From positions 62,001-126,000 of the forward strand of contig CANQVZ010000001.1 in assembly GCA_947627425.1 (NCBI GenBank): a DNA stretch of 64,000 bases, written 5' to 3'. How positions within the stretch are numbered: the first letter of the stretch is position 1; each line of letters opens with the position of its first letter. This document shows positions 50,087-60,052 of this stretch, one piece after another. A program made the translations under genes and the position numbers. Origin of the DNA: an uncultured Clostridia bacterium (GTDB taxonomy: Bacteria > Bacillota > Clostridia > Lachnospirales > CAG-274). A model generated the notes under the pieces. That model saw only the letters and a program-made list of their open reading frames with translations. It did not search any database and was not told the DNA's origin.

Positions 50087-51859
50087 TTATATCAGCTTTT
50101 CAAATTCGTCTATAAGCCCCGCAAATACCTTCATTGCGTTTTCTATGGCTTCGGTTCCCGTCATATCCACGCCTGCGCCCTTAAGGAGGTCTATGGAATA
50201 CTTTGACGAGCCGCCCTTGAGGAAGCCGATGTAGTCCTCTGCACCGTTTTCATTGAGTATTCTCTGCGACAGAGCTATAGCCGCGCTGAAGCCCGTAGCA
50301 TACTGATATACATAGAAGGCGGTGTAGAAATGCGGTATCCTTGCCCATTCAAAGCTTATTTTTTCGTTTGAGCTGTTTATATCCTTGCCATAGTATTTTT
50401 CGTTTAGCCTTCTGTAAATATCGCTCATGCCGTCAAATGTAAGAGCCTCGCCCCTTTCGGATGTTTCATGAGTTATAAGCTCAAATTCCGCAAACATAGT
50501 CTGCCTGAAAACAGTGCCTCTGAACTGCTCCATAAAGTAATTTATGAGATATTTTTTCTCCTTTATGTCCTCCGTGGTTTTGAGCAGATGCTCCATAAGC
50601 AGAGCCTCGTTCACGGTTGAGGCAACCTCTGCCACAAATATGGTGTAGTCGCCGTAAATAAAGGGCTGTGTGCTCCATGTGTAGTGCGAATGCATGGCGT
50701 GTCCCATCTCGTGGGCGAGGGTAAACATAGAGTCTATTGTGTTGTTGTAGTTGAGCGATACAAAGGGATGACAGCCGTATGCTCCCCAGCTGTAGGCTCC
50801 GCTTCTCTTGCCCTTGTTTTCGTATATATCCACCCATCTTTCCTCGTTAAGGGCGGAGCTTAATTTTTGGCAGTATTCCTCTCCCATGGGCTTAAGAGCT
50901 TCAAGCACCGTCTTTTTAGCCTCGTCATAGCTTTTTTCGGTGTTTATGTCCTCAACTATGGGCGTGTATATGTCGTACATATCGAGGTCGTCAAGCCCGA
51001 GCACCTTTTTTCTCAGTGCAATATATCTGTGCAGAAGGGACAGGTGCTTGTTTACCGTAGCTATAAGGTTTTTGTATACCTCCGTGGGGATATTGTTTGC
51101 CGAAAGCGCAGCCTCAAGCGAGGAATTGTAATTTCTCACACCTGCGCCGAAAACATCTGCCTTTACCGAGGAGGAATATATTGCTCCGAGAGTATTTTTC
51201 TGCTTGAAATAGGTGTCGTAAAGAGCGTTGAAAGCGTTTTTTCTGAGCTCTCTGTCGGGGCTTTCAAGGCATGAAACATATGTGCCGTGAGTAAGAGCGT
51301 GTTTTTCGCCCTTGCTGTCAGTCACATCGGGAAAGGCTATGTCGGCGTTGTTCAGCATATAGAAAATATTGGAGGGCGAGGCGCTTATCTCATACACCTT
51401 AGCCAGAATTTCCTCCTTGTCCGCGCTTAAAATATGCTCCCTGCTCCTTAAAATATCCTCTATATAGTGCGAATAAAGCTTTAAATCATCCCTTTTGAGG
51501 CTGTTTTCGTCCATCGAAAGTATTTCCGGCTCTATAAAAGCCGTTGCCGAGCCCATGAGCGCTATAAGACCGTCGCTCTTGGAGTCCAGCTCCTGATAGA
51601 AGCTCTGCGTGCTGTCCTCGTTTGCCTTAAGCCCCGCATACACGCACACCTTCTGTCCGAGAAGCATAATTTCATCCCTCAGCTTAAGACAGTCCGCAAG
51701 GTTGTCGGCTGTGAGCTTGCCCCTGTATTTGTCAAACTCCTTAAGTCCCGCCTTGACCTCTTCATAGGCCTCCTGCCATTTTTCGTCGCTTTCAAACAGG
51801 TCCTCAATGCTCCATTTGTATTCATCTTTCACCTTTTTTCTTTCCATTAATTCATCCAT
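50087..51859 (-). CDS. pepF: Oligoendopeptidase F (M3B)
   Basis: TLAHEMGHAMHSHYT (HExxH), M3 family N-terminus VKDEYKWSIEDLFESDEKW. Confidence 0.95.
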   Translation of the reverse strand: MDELMERKKVKDEYKWSIEDLFESDEKWQEAYEEVKAGLKEFDKYRGKLTADNLADCLKLRDEIMLLGQKVCVYAGLKANEDSTQSFYQELDSKSDGLIALMGSATAFIEPEILSMDENSLKRDDLKLYSHYIEDILRSREHILSADKEEILAKVYEISASPSNIFYMLNNADIAFPDVTDSKGEKHALTHGTYVSCLESPDRELRKNAFNALYDTYFKQKNTLGAIYSSSVKADVFGAGVRNYNSSLEAALSANNIPTEVYKNLIATVNKHLSLLHRYIALRKKVLGLDDLDMYDIYTPIVEDINTEKSYDEAKKTVLEALKPMGEEYCQKLSSALNEERWVDIYENKGKRSGAYSWGAYGCHPFVSLNYNNTIDSMFTLAHEMGHAMHSHYTWSTQPFIYGDYTIFVAEVASTVNEALLMEHLLKTTEDIKEKKYLINYFMEQFRGTVFRQTMFAEFELITHETSERGEALTFDGMSDIYRRLNEKYYGKDINSSNEKISFEWARIPHFYTAFYVYQYATGFSAAIALSQRILNENGAEDYIGFLKGGSSKYSIDLLKGAGVDMTGTEAIENAMKVFAGLIDEFEKLI

Positions 51860-52020
51860 ATTAAAAAAATTCTCCTTTTGTGTAAATTTTGTAGTTGCTA
51901 AATTTATATTTACATAGTATAATTATAATATAAAAGACCGAAAATATACAATAGGATTTTCAAAAAAATACCATTTTATGAATTAGGGTATATCATATGG
52001 TATAAAAAGGAGGGCATTTT

Positions 52021-53472
52021 ATGGCATTAAAGGTATTGATTGTATCATCGGAGGTTGCGCCTTATGCAAAAAGCGGCGGCTTGGGCGATGTTATCGGTTC
52101 GCTCCCCAAGGCGCTCAAGGCAAAAGGCGTGGATGTGAGAGTGGTTTTCCCCAAGTACAGGACTATAAAAGAGGAGTTTCTCACGGGCTGTGAATATATA
52201 AGCTCCTTTGATGTTACTCTTGACTGGCGTAAGCAGAAGGTGGATATATTCACTCTCAACAACGAGGTCCCCACCTATATGATAGGCAATGACTATTACT
52301 TCGGCAGAGCCGGCTACTACGGCTACGGCGACGACAATGAGAGATTTGCATTTTTCTGTAAGGCTGCCATTGAATTTTTGGACTACATCGATTTCATTCC
52401 CGATGTCATCCACTGCAACGATTGGCAGACTGCGCCCATCTGTCTTTATATAAAGGACAGATATTCCAAGATAAAGTATTTCTCAAAGGTAAAGACTCTC
52501 TTTACAATACATAACCTGCAATACCAGGGTATGTTCCCGAGAGAAACGCTTTCCATGATGGAGCTTGACGAGAACTATTATTTCACAAACGATAAGCTGG
52601 AATATTACAACGCAGCCAACTTCATGAAGGCGGGTCTGCTCTATTCCGACGCCATTTCCACCGTCAGCAGGACATATGCTCAGGAGATACAGACGCCGCA
52701 GTACGGCTATGGACTTGACGGCTGCCTGAGATGCAGGAACAATGTGCTCTACGGCATAGTGAACGGCATCGACTACGACCAGAACAATCCCGCCACAAGC
52801 AAGAAGATATTTGCAAACTTCTCCGCCGAAAATATGACGGGCAAGTATGTGAACAAGCAGAAGCTCCAGAAGGAGCTCGGACTTCCCGAGAAGGACAATG
52901 CGCCTGTTATAGGTCTTATATCAAGACTTGTAGATCAGAAGGGCATCAACCTTGTGCTCCAGGCTGCTTATGACCTTCTCAACAAGGATGTTCAGCTTGT
53001 TGTGCTCGGCACGGGCGATTATCACTATGAAAATATGTTCAAGGACCTTGCTTATCGCTATCCCGATAAGGTCAGCGCAAATATTCTCTTTGACGATACT
53101 CTCGCTCAAAAGATATATGCAGGCAGCGATATGTTCCTTATGCCCAGTCTTTTTGAACCCTGCGGCTTAGGTCAGCTGTTCAGCATGAGCTACGGCACAG
53201 TGCCCATCACAAGGACAACGGGCGGTCTTGTGGACACCGTTCAGCACTTCGACTCCGAAACGGGCGAGGGCAACGGCTTCCAGTTCCAGGACTATGACGC
53301 AGGCGGACTTATGTGGGCTATAAACGAGGCTCTCAAGGTCTACGAGGATAAGAAGCTTTGGAAACAAGTCGTGCATAATGCAATAACGACCCGCTTCTCG
53401 TGGGACGATAGCGCAGAGGAGTATATCAAGGCATACACAGCAATATGCGAAGGCAAAGAAAAACAAGAATAA
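52021..53472 (+). CDS. glgA: Glycogen synthase
   Basis: VLIVSSEVAPYAKSGGLGDVIGSLPKAL, HCNDWQTA, LFEPCGLGQLFSMSYGTVPI. Confidence 0.97.
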   Translation: MALKVLIVSSEVAPYAKSGGLGDVIGSLPKALKAKGVDVRVVFPKYRTIKEEFLTGCEYISSFDVTLDWRKQKVDIFTLNNEVPTYMIGNDYYFGRAGYYGYGDDNERFAFFCKAAIEFLDYIDFIPDVIHCNDWQTAPICLYIKDRYSKIKYFSKVKTLFTIHNLQYQGMFPRETLSMMELDENYYFTNDKLEYYNAANFMKAGLLYSDAISTVSRTYAQEIQTPQYGYGLDGCLRCRNNVLYGIVNGIDYDQNNPATSKKIFANFSAENMTGKYVNKQKLQKELGLPEKDNAPVIGLISRLVDQKGINLVLQAAYDLLNKDVQLVVLGTGDYHYENMFKDLAYRYPDKVSANILFDDTLAQKIYAGSDMFLMPSLFEPCGLGQLFSMSYGTVPITRTTGGLVDTVQHFDSETGEGNGFQFQDYDAGGLMWAINEALKVYEDKKLWKQVVHNAITTRFSWDDSAEEYIKAYTAICEGKEKQE

Positions 53473-53479
53473 AAAAATA

Positions 53480-53506
53480 AGAGCCCGGCGAAAGTCGGGC
53501 TTTTTA
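53480..53506 (+). terminator. glgA terminator
   Basis: AGCCCGgcgaaagtCGGGCTTTTT. Confidence 0.85.
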
Positions 53507-53561
53507 ATGATCCGAGATCGGCATCAAAGTGTATGTACAGCTTAACAGGAGAGAAAACTAA

Positions 53562-54452
53562 ATGATTTTATATTATCCTACATTTGCAATAAGTCCTGTG
53601 TTTATAATACCTGTCATTCTGTTTTTTGTGCTCTTGCATGAATACCGGACCTTGGGCGGTATGATACGGCTTATATATATGCTCATATGGGGAACGGTGT
53701 TATTATTGCTTATATCGTGCGATATTGCTTTTTCACTTTTACCGATACTCACATTTGAGCTTGGGGAATATGAAACTGTCGAGGGCGAGGTGCAGGACTT
53801 TATACCCAACCGGGAAAGCTTTACAATAAATGGTGTAAAATTTGAGTATTCTGCCTCTGACAACGGTTCACAATATAAGAAGGCATATGATATGGGCGGT
53901 GTGATAAGGGATAATGGTCAATACCTGAGAATAAATTATACGGAAGACGGCGGAAAAAATGAAATTTTGTGTATTCAGTCAGCAGCGTTCGTTGACCGTC
54001 CAGAAAAGAGCGTAAATATGTTGCAGGAATTTTTTATAATACTTTTTCCGTTAGCCGGCATAATAGGCGTTGAGCTTATTTTTGTTTACGGTAAAAGGAA
54101 AAGGCTTGCCGTGCTTTATGATAAGAGCTTTATAAGGCGAGTTGAAGTAAAAGACGATAAGGCGGTCGTACACAGTGTTATTATTATAAACAATACATAC
54201 AAAAATCCCAAAAATGTAAAAATTTCTGGATATTTCAGCGACAAAAATATTTTTTCAAAACAATGCCGGCTTACAGCCCGCAATGCAAATACAAGCCTTG
54301 AAAGCTTTGAACTCTGCGTGGGGCTCAACAGGCTTGAAGCCTTCTTTACCGCCGAGAGTGAAAAGCTCACCGCTAATACGGCTGACGGCAATATAAATTT
54401 TATGCTGCCTAAGCTTAAAATAAGCTTTATCGGGAATAAAAAGGGAAAGTGA
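53562..54452 (+). CDS. Hypothetical membrane protein
   Basis: Two or three N-terminal TM helices, extracellular-like segment, TM at FIILFPLAGIIGVELIFVYG, soluble C-terminus; no family recognised. Confidence 0.6.
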   Translation: MILYYPTFAISPVFIIPVILFFVLLHEYRTLGGMIRLIYMLIWGTVLLLLISCDIAFSLLPILTFELGEYETVEGEVQDFIPNRESFTINGVKFEYSASDNGSQYKKAYDMGGVIRDNGQYLRINYTEDGGKNEILCIQSAAFVDRPEKSVNMLQEFFIILFPLAGIIGVELIFVYGKRKRLAVLYDKSFIRRVEVKDDKAVVHSVIIINNTYKNPKNVKISGYFSDKNIFSKQCRLTARNANTSLESFELCVGLNRLEAFFTAESEKLTANTADGNINFMLPKLKISFIGNKKGK

Positions 54453-54454
54453 GC

Positions 54455-54769
54455 ATGATGAAAAGAATAAACAATATACTGCAAAATGTCTGTTGGGTAT
54501 TTATGTTTGCTCTGTTGATCTTTGAATTTATGACCGGCAAGCATAATTATCGGCTGAAATTTTTTGGTATTACTGATTTTGAAACAATTATTGTCGCTCC
54601 TTTGGTGTTTATAGTATTGTTTTTGTTATTGAGTTATGTTATACTGCGTCTGAAATACAAAGAAGATATTGAAATTCGCGAACGGGTAATAAACATTGAA
54701 CGTTTTATTTTATATGTTTTCTACTTTATTTATCTTGTTTTTATTGCCTGTTTTTGTCTGTTAAAATGA
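54455..54769 (+). CDS. Hypothetical small membrane protein
   Basis: About 104 aa, three predicted TM helices; starts 3 nt after the previous stop. Confidence 0.55.
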   Translation: MMKRINNILQNVCWVFMFALLIFEFMTGKHNYRLKFFGITDFETIIVAPLVFIVLFLLLSYVILRLKYKEDIEIRERVINIERFILYVFYFIYLVFIACFCLLK

Positions 54770-54854
54770 TATTATAGCTCTGCTCTGACACCAAAAGTAT
54801 TATGCTTTTGGTGAAACGATATACAGAACAGGCAGCAAAAAAGGAGATACTCCC

Positions 54855-55193
54855 ATGAAATTAAGACATATAATAGTTAAAATATTGTATATATGGTCTG
54901 CTGCAACAACGGTTCTTATACTGCTCAGCAATGTACTTGTTGGCGGAAGGTTTATTTATCACGATACATATGCAGATATTTTCCTTACAAAATATATGCC
55001 GGAAACGGTTTACAGATTCTTTTCAAGCATAGCACATTCTTTCGCCTTTGGCTTTTTTTTAACTTTTATTAATTATTATTGCCTTTTGCTTTTGAAGGCA
55101 TTTAATAAAATTAAGATAATTCCGTTTGCAGTGATATATACATTAGCCATTATTAACTGTGTCTATATTTTTTATGTAATGTTCACCGGTTAA
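54855..55193 (+). CDS. Hypothetical membrane protein
   Basis: 112 aa, three or four TM helices, AAGGAGA upstream. Confidence 0.55.
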   Translation: MKLRHIIVKILYIWSAATTVLILLSNVLVGGRFIYHDTYADIFLTKYMPETVYRFFSSIAHSFAFGFFLTFINYYCLLLLKAFNKIKIIPFAVIYTLAIINCVYIFYVMFTG

Positions 55194-55194
55194 A

Positions 55195-55647
55195 ATGAGC
55201 TTTAAGCATAAATTGAGGGAGGAAGCAAAAATGTCAAAAGATATTTCTTACAAGCAATTATTTTTTATATTATGTATAGTGGTTTTATTTCAATTGCTGT
55301 TTAATTTATGCCTGATTTTTTGGATGGAAAGCTTAGAAAATATTTCTCACCGGCCGGATGGTGTGCTCGGATTTGTGATATATGCTTTTACAGGTGCATT
55401 TCAGATTTTAACAAGCATATTTCTGGCGCCCATATATTTTTTTGCAGGAAGATGCTTAGTCAGAAGAAAATATCTGATAGGGAAAAGAAAAATCATAGTA
55501 AGTGTATTTTCTTGTTTTGCCATAACTATGCTGCTTAACTTTATCGTGCCTAAAATAATATATTATGGTGGTATTATATCGGCATTTTTATACACTGTAA
55601 ATTTGATGTTTTTCCTGCTGGGCTTTGCCGATTTCATAGAGTGTTGA
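55195..55647 (+). CDS. Hypothetical membrane protein
   Basis: Start at 55195 or at internal ATG 55231 (GAGGGAGGAAGCAAAA ATG); four TM helices. Confidence 0.5.
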   Translation: MSFKHKLREEAKMSKDISYKQLFFILCIVVLFQLLFNLCLIFWMESLENISHRPDGVLGFVIYAFTGAFQILTSIFLAPIYFFAGRCLVRRKYLIGKRKIIVSVFSCFAITMLLNFIVPKIIYYGGIISAFLYTVNLMFFLLGFADFIEC

Positions 55648-55655
55648 TACATAGT

Positions 55656-55685
55656 AAAAAAAGCCCGACTGAGTGTCGGGTTTTT
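55656..55685. terminator. Bidirectional terminator
   Basis: AAAAAAGCCCGACtgagtGTCGGGTTTTT. Confidence 0.8.
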
Positions 55686-55686
55686 C

Positions 55687-56034
55687 TCAATCCACATCGA
55701 TTATATCGTTTTCCCTTGTTGCGACCCATATTCTATAGAAGCCTATCTCCTTTTTGAGCGTTTTAAGTAGGAAAACTATCACTGCCGCGTCATCCGTCTT
55801 TCCCAGTACGGGAATGAATGCGGGTATAAAGTCTATGGGGGACACTATATACAGTATGCAAGCGCCCGCTATAGCCATTGTCCTCTTTGAAATATGCTTG
55901 TATTCGCCTCTTGCCCAATCCTTAAGCATGGCGCAGAGAGTTTTTATATCCTCCTTGTAGCTCAAAAGCTTAGGGGTGGTGTTCACGGCGTGCTTCACAT
56001 TCTTTATAAATCGGTTTATATCCTCAGCTTTCAT
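55687..56034 (-). CDS. YkvA family (DUF1232) protein
   Basis: GACILYIVSPIDFIPAFIPVLGKTDDAAVIVFLLKTLKKEI. Confidence 0.88.
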   Translation of the reverse strand: MKAEDINRFIKNVKHAVNTTPKLLSYKEDIKTLCAMLKDWARGEYKHISKRTMAIAGACILYIVSPIDFIPAFIPVLGKTDDAAVIVFLLKTLKKEIGFYRIWVATRENDIIDVD

Positions 56035-56055
56035 TATAAAAGCACTTCCTTTTTG

Positions 56056-57390
56056 TTATTCGGCTGTAAGCTCAAAGCTGCCGTTTATCTCCTGTCCGTC
56101 GACAGACACATTTATCTGCTTGCTCTGCGTTTTATAGCCGGGGTACACTGCCTTTGCCACATATGAGCCGAGCGCAAGCTGAACGCTTGTGCTGCCCTTG
56201 CCCACATAGTTGTCGTCTATATATATCTCGGCTTCTGCGGGAGAGGCGCTCAGATTTACCGTTCCCGAGCGGTTGAGCTTTGTCAGGTTCACCTTGCAGG
56301 TGTTCTGGTCGGCGTCTATGGTCACACTGCCCGAATAGTTGGAATATCCGTCCTTTGCGGCTCTCACGCTGTATTCTCCGTAGGGTAGAAGTATGGACTG
56401 GTTTTCGTCATACTCCTTGTCGTTTATATAGAGAGCGTAATCGCTCACATTTGAATACACCGTCAGCGCGCCCGTGTTCACCACTACCTTTGAAAGGTCG
56501 AGCACAAACGGCTCCGCAGCCGTAACGGAGACCTCTCTTGTTATGTCGGATATGTTTTTGCCCGATACAACCACGGTATGCGTGCCCTCTCCCACGGTTA
56601 TGAAGGGAGAGGAAAGGTTCACGGTGGTTTCCTTGCCGTCAACCGTTATTTTGGGATTTTTTATGTTGTTTAAATTTCTAAGCTCAATGGTGCCGTGTCC
56701 GCTTTCTATCACGATGTTGTACACCTTGTCAATGTTGCCGTTGTTGTAGCCCGTGAGCTTTATGGTGTCCATATAGCCTATGTTTTCAAGCGTGAGCGGG
56801 TTGTTGCCCTTGTCCCTTACGGATATTATGTTCTCGTCGTATTTATAGGACGAGTCCTTGTGCTCCTTTGAGCCTGCGTCAAACTTAATGAGGTTTGCGG
56901 TCTTGTTGACCTTTGCGCCCGTGTCGCTGAAGCTCCAAGCTCTCTCGCACACCTTCAGCTCCTTAAGGTTCTTGTCCTTGTCAAACACATAGGTGTATAT
57001 GTCGCCCGTCATTATGTCCTCTATTGTGGTAGCCTTGGGCATTATTGACTTTTCGGTGACCGTCACCGTGTTTATGGTGTCGTTTTTAAGGTTCTTGAAG
57101 GTTATGGTGGACAGCTCGTTTTCGTTTGTGGCGGGGTCGGTGCCCGTGACAACGGCGTCTATGTCGGAGCCTATGAGATTTGCCTGCGCCTGTCCCGCTA
57201 TGTCGTTTGCGGAGAAGGCATCCGTAGTTATCTCGCCCTGCGAATCTGCCATCATATAGTTATACACTACGGAAAAGCTGCCTATACCCACAAACAGTCC
57301 CATGACCGCAACAAGCGTCACCATAACGGGGGTAAGATTGTGTCTTTTCCTTCTGTAGTTAGTCAACTCATTTTTGCTTTTATTTGCCAT
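56056..57390 (-). CDS. PEGA domain membrane protein
   Basis: N-terminal TM helix; tandem PEGA-like repeats (GTVNLSASPAEAEIYIDDNYVGKGSTSVQLALGSYVAKAVYPGYK). Confidence 0.85.
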   Translation of the reverse strand: MANKSKNELTNYRRKRHNLTPVMVTLVAVMGLFVGIGSFSVVYNYMMADSQGEITTDAFSANDIAGQAQANLIGSDIDAVVTGTDPATNENELSTITFKNLKNDTINTVTVTEKSIMPKATTIEDIMTGDIYTYVFDKDKNLKELKVCERAWSFSDTGAKVNKTANLIKFDAGSKEHKDSSYKYDENIISVRDKGNNPLTLENIGYMDTIKLTGYNNGNIDKVYNIVIESGHGTIELRNLNNIKNPKITVDGKETTVNLSSPFITVGEGTHTVVVSGKNISDITREVSVTAAEPFVLDLSKVVVNTGALTVYSNVSDYALYINDKEYDENQSILLPYGEYSVRAAKDGYSNYSGSVTIDADQNTCKVNLTKLNRSGTVNLSASPAEAEIYIDDNYVGKGSTSVQLALGSYVAKAVYPGYKTQSKQINVSVDGQEINGSFELTAE

Positions 57391-57693
57391 TATGCCTCTC
57401 TCCAATACTTTGATTTATTTTTTCTGCATAAAGTCGCACTACCCTCTATAACTTATTTTAATGGTAAATGCTTAAAATAACAAGAGTTTTTTTAATTTTA
57501 ATGCAATTTATCTGTTTTTATATTCACTTATGCATTAAAAAATATTGATTTTTTGTGTGTTTTGCACAAAAGATAAAATATATGTCATTTTTAATAAAAA
57601 TTTCATTTGAAATTATGCAATATTGTTGTATAATATAATGATAGATATTTTATGGGTCTCCCCCAATCATTATAAAATATCAAGGAGGATAAT

Positions 57694-58584
57694 ATGTATA
57701 AAATCATAAAAAAACAAATGCTTACTCCTACAATTTATGAAATGGAGATAGAAGCGCCAAGAGTTGCGCGCTCTGCGCTTCCGGGTCAGTTCATCATCCT
57801 TAGGATAGATGAAAAGGGCGAGAGAATACCCCTCACCATTTCCGACTACGATGCCGAAAAGGGCACCGTTTCCATTGTGACACAGGCGGTAGGCAAGTCC
57901 ACCATGCAGCTTATGACCTATAACGAGGGCGACAGCATTGCCGACTTTGTGGGTCCTCTCGGCTGTCCCAGCGACCTTTGCTCAGAGAGCTTGGACGAGC
58001 TTAAGAAAAAGAAAATAATATTTGTTGCGGGCGGCGTGGGCGCAGCTCCCATTTATCCGCAGGTAAAGTGGCTCAAGAGCAAGGGCATCAAGTCCGATGT
58101 GCTCATAGGCGCAAGAAACAAAGACCTTCTTATACTTGTGGACGAGATGAAGGAGGTCGCCGAGAATGTCTACATAGCTACGGACGACGGCACAGCGGGC
58201 TTTGCGGGCAGAGCTACGGATCTTCTTGAGGACCTTGTAAACAATCAGGGCAAGGAATACAACCATGCCGTTGTAATAGGTCCCATGATAATGATGAAGT
58301 TTACATCCATGACTACAAAGAAGCTCGGCATACATACCATTGTCAGCCTCAATCCAATCATGGTAGACGGCACGGGTATGTGCGGCGCCTGCCGTGTGGT
58401 AGTGGACGGAGAGGTCAAGTTTGCCTGCGTTGACGGTCCCGAGTTTGACGGTCATAAGGTAGACTATGACGGAGCTATGAGAAGACAGACCATGTATAAG
58501 ACCGAAGAGGGCAGGGCTAAGCTCAGATATGAGGAAGGCGCTACCCACAAAAACGGCGGCTGCGGATGCGGAGGTGACAAGTAA
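57694..58584 (+). CDS. Ferredoxin-NADP+ reductase-like FAD/NAD-binding subunit (NfnA / sulfide dehydrogenase subunit type)
   Basis: LPGQFIILRIDEKGERIPLTISDY, FVAGGVGAAPIYPQVKWLK, GTGMCGACRVVVDGEVKFACVDGPEFDGH. Confidence 0.9.
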   Translation: MYKIIKKQMLTPTIYEMEIEAPRVARSALPGQFIILRIDEKGERIPLTISDYDAEKGTVSIVTQAVGKSTMQLMTYNEGDSIADFVGPLGCPSDLCSESLDELKKKKIIFVAGGVGAAPIYPQVKWLKSKGIKSDVLIGARNKDLLILVDEMKEVAENVYIATDDGTAGFAGRATDLLEDLVNNQGKEYNHAVVIGPMIMMKFTSMTTKKLGIHTIVSLNPIMVDGTGMCGACRVVVDGEVKFACVDGPEFDGHKVDYDGAMRRQTMYKTEEGRAKLRYEEGATHKNGGCGCGGDK

Positions 58585-59969
58585 TGGCTGTAAATTACAC
58601 AAAGGTTCCCGTGAGAGAACAGGATCCCAAGGTCAGAGCAACAAACTTTGACGAGGTATGCCTCGGCTATAACGCAGAGGAGGCTGTTGCGGAGGCGCAG
58701 AGATGCCTCAGCTGCAAAAATCCCATGTGCGTGAAGGGCTGTCCCGTCAATATAAATATACCCGCCTTCATAGGCAGGATAAAGGAAGAGGATTTCGAGG
58801 GCGCGGCAAAGGAAATTGCAAAGTATTCGGCTCTTCCCGCAGTATGCGGCAGAGTTTGTCCTCAGGAAACACAGTGCGAGGGCAGGTGCGTGCTCGGCAA
58901 TAAGGGCGACGCCGTTTCTATAGGCAAGCTCGAAAGATTTACCGCAGACTGGTCAAGAGAGCACAACATCGACCTTGTTGAAAAGGCAGAGCCCAAGAAT
59001 AAGAAGGTAGCCGTTATAGGCGCAGGTCCCGCGGGACTTACCTGTGCGGGCGACCTTGCAAAGAAGGGCTATGATGTTACCATTTTCGAGGCGCTGCATA
59101 AGGCAGGCGGAGTTTTAAGCTACGGCATACCCGAATTCAGACTTCCCAAGAACGAGGTCGTTATGCACGAGGTGGAGAACATCAAAAAGCTTGGCGTAAA
59201 GATAGAAACAAATGTCATAATAGGCAAGACCGTTTCAATAGACGAGCTCATGGAAAAGGAGCACTTCGACGCCGTTTTCATAGGCTCGGGCGCAGGACTT
59301 CCCAAGTTTATGAACATACCCGGCGAGACAGCCATGGGCGTTGTTTCGGCTAACGAATACCTTACAAGAGTAAACCTCATGCGCGCCTTTGATGACGAAT
59401 ACGACACTCCCGTCAGAACGGGCAAGAAGGTCGCTGTAATAGGAGGCGGAAATGTTGCTATGGACGCCGTGAGAACAGCCTTAAGACTTGGCGCAGAGGC
59501 GCATATAGTCTACAGAAGGAGCGAGAACGAGCTTCCTGCCAGAATTGAGGAGATACACCACGCCAAGGAGGAGGGCGTTATATTCAATACGCTTACCAAT
59601 CCCGTTGAGATACTCACGGATGACGAAGGCTGGGTATCCGGCATGAAGTGCATCAAAATGGAGCTTGGCGAGCCAGACGAGAGCGGCAGAAGACGCCCCG
59701 TTGAGGTTCCCGGTTCGGAGTTTATAATGGATGTGGATATGGTAGTCATGAGCTTGGGTACATCACCCAATCCGCTCATAAGCTCTACCACTCCCGGACT
59801 TGACACCAACAAGTGGAAGTGCATAGTTGCCGAGGAGGACACAGGCCTTACCTCAAAACAGGGCGTATATGCGGGCGGCGACGCCGTAACGGGCGCAGCC
59901 ACCGTTATACTTGCCATGGGCGCAGGCAAAAATGCCGCCGAGGCTATAGACCAATATTTGAGCGAATAA
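58584..59969 (+). CDS. NADPH-dependent glutamate synthase-like oxidoreductase (GltA/NfnB type)
   Basis: CLSCKNPMCVKGCPVNINIPAFI, CGRVCPQETQCEG, AVIGAGPAGLTCAGDLAKKGYDVTIFE. Confidence 0.93.
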   Translation: MAVNYTKVPVREQDPKVRATNFDEVCLGYNAEEAVAEAQRCLSCKNPMCVKGCPVNINIPAFIGRIKEEDFEGAAKEIAKYSALPAVCGRVCPQETQCEGRCVLGNKGDAVSIGKLERFTADWSREHNIDLVEKAEPKNKKVAVIGAGPAGLTCAGDLAKKGYDVTIFEALHKAGGVLSYGIPEFRLPKNEVVMHEVENIKKLGVKIETNVIIGKTVSIDELMEKEHFDAVFIGSGAGLPKFMNIPGETAMGVVSANEYLTRVNLMRAFDDEYDTPVRTGKKVAVIGGGNVAMDAVRTALRLGAEAHIVYRRSENELPARIEEIHHAKEEGVIFNTLTNPVEILTDDEGWVSGMKCIKMELGEPDESGRRRPVEVPGSEFIMDVDMVVMSLGTSPNPLISSTTPGLDTNKWKCIVAEEDTGLTSKQGVYAGGDAVTGAATVILAMGAGKNAAEAIDQYLSE

Positions 59970-60052
59970 AATATATGCAAAAAAATTTGAGGCGGGGATT
60001 TCCCCGCCTCTTGCTTTTAATAAAGTTCTATTATAAAATCGGAATATAAAAG

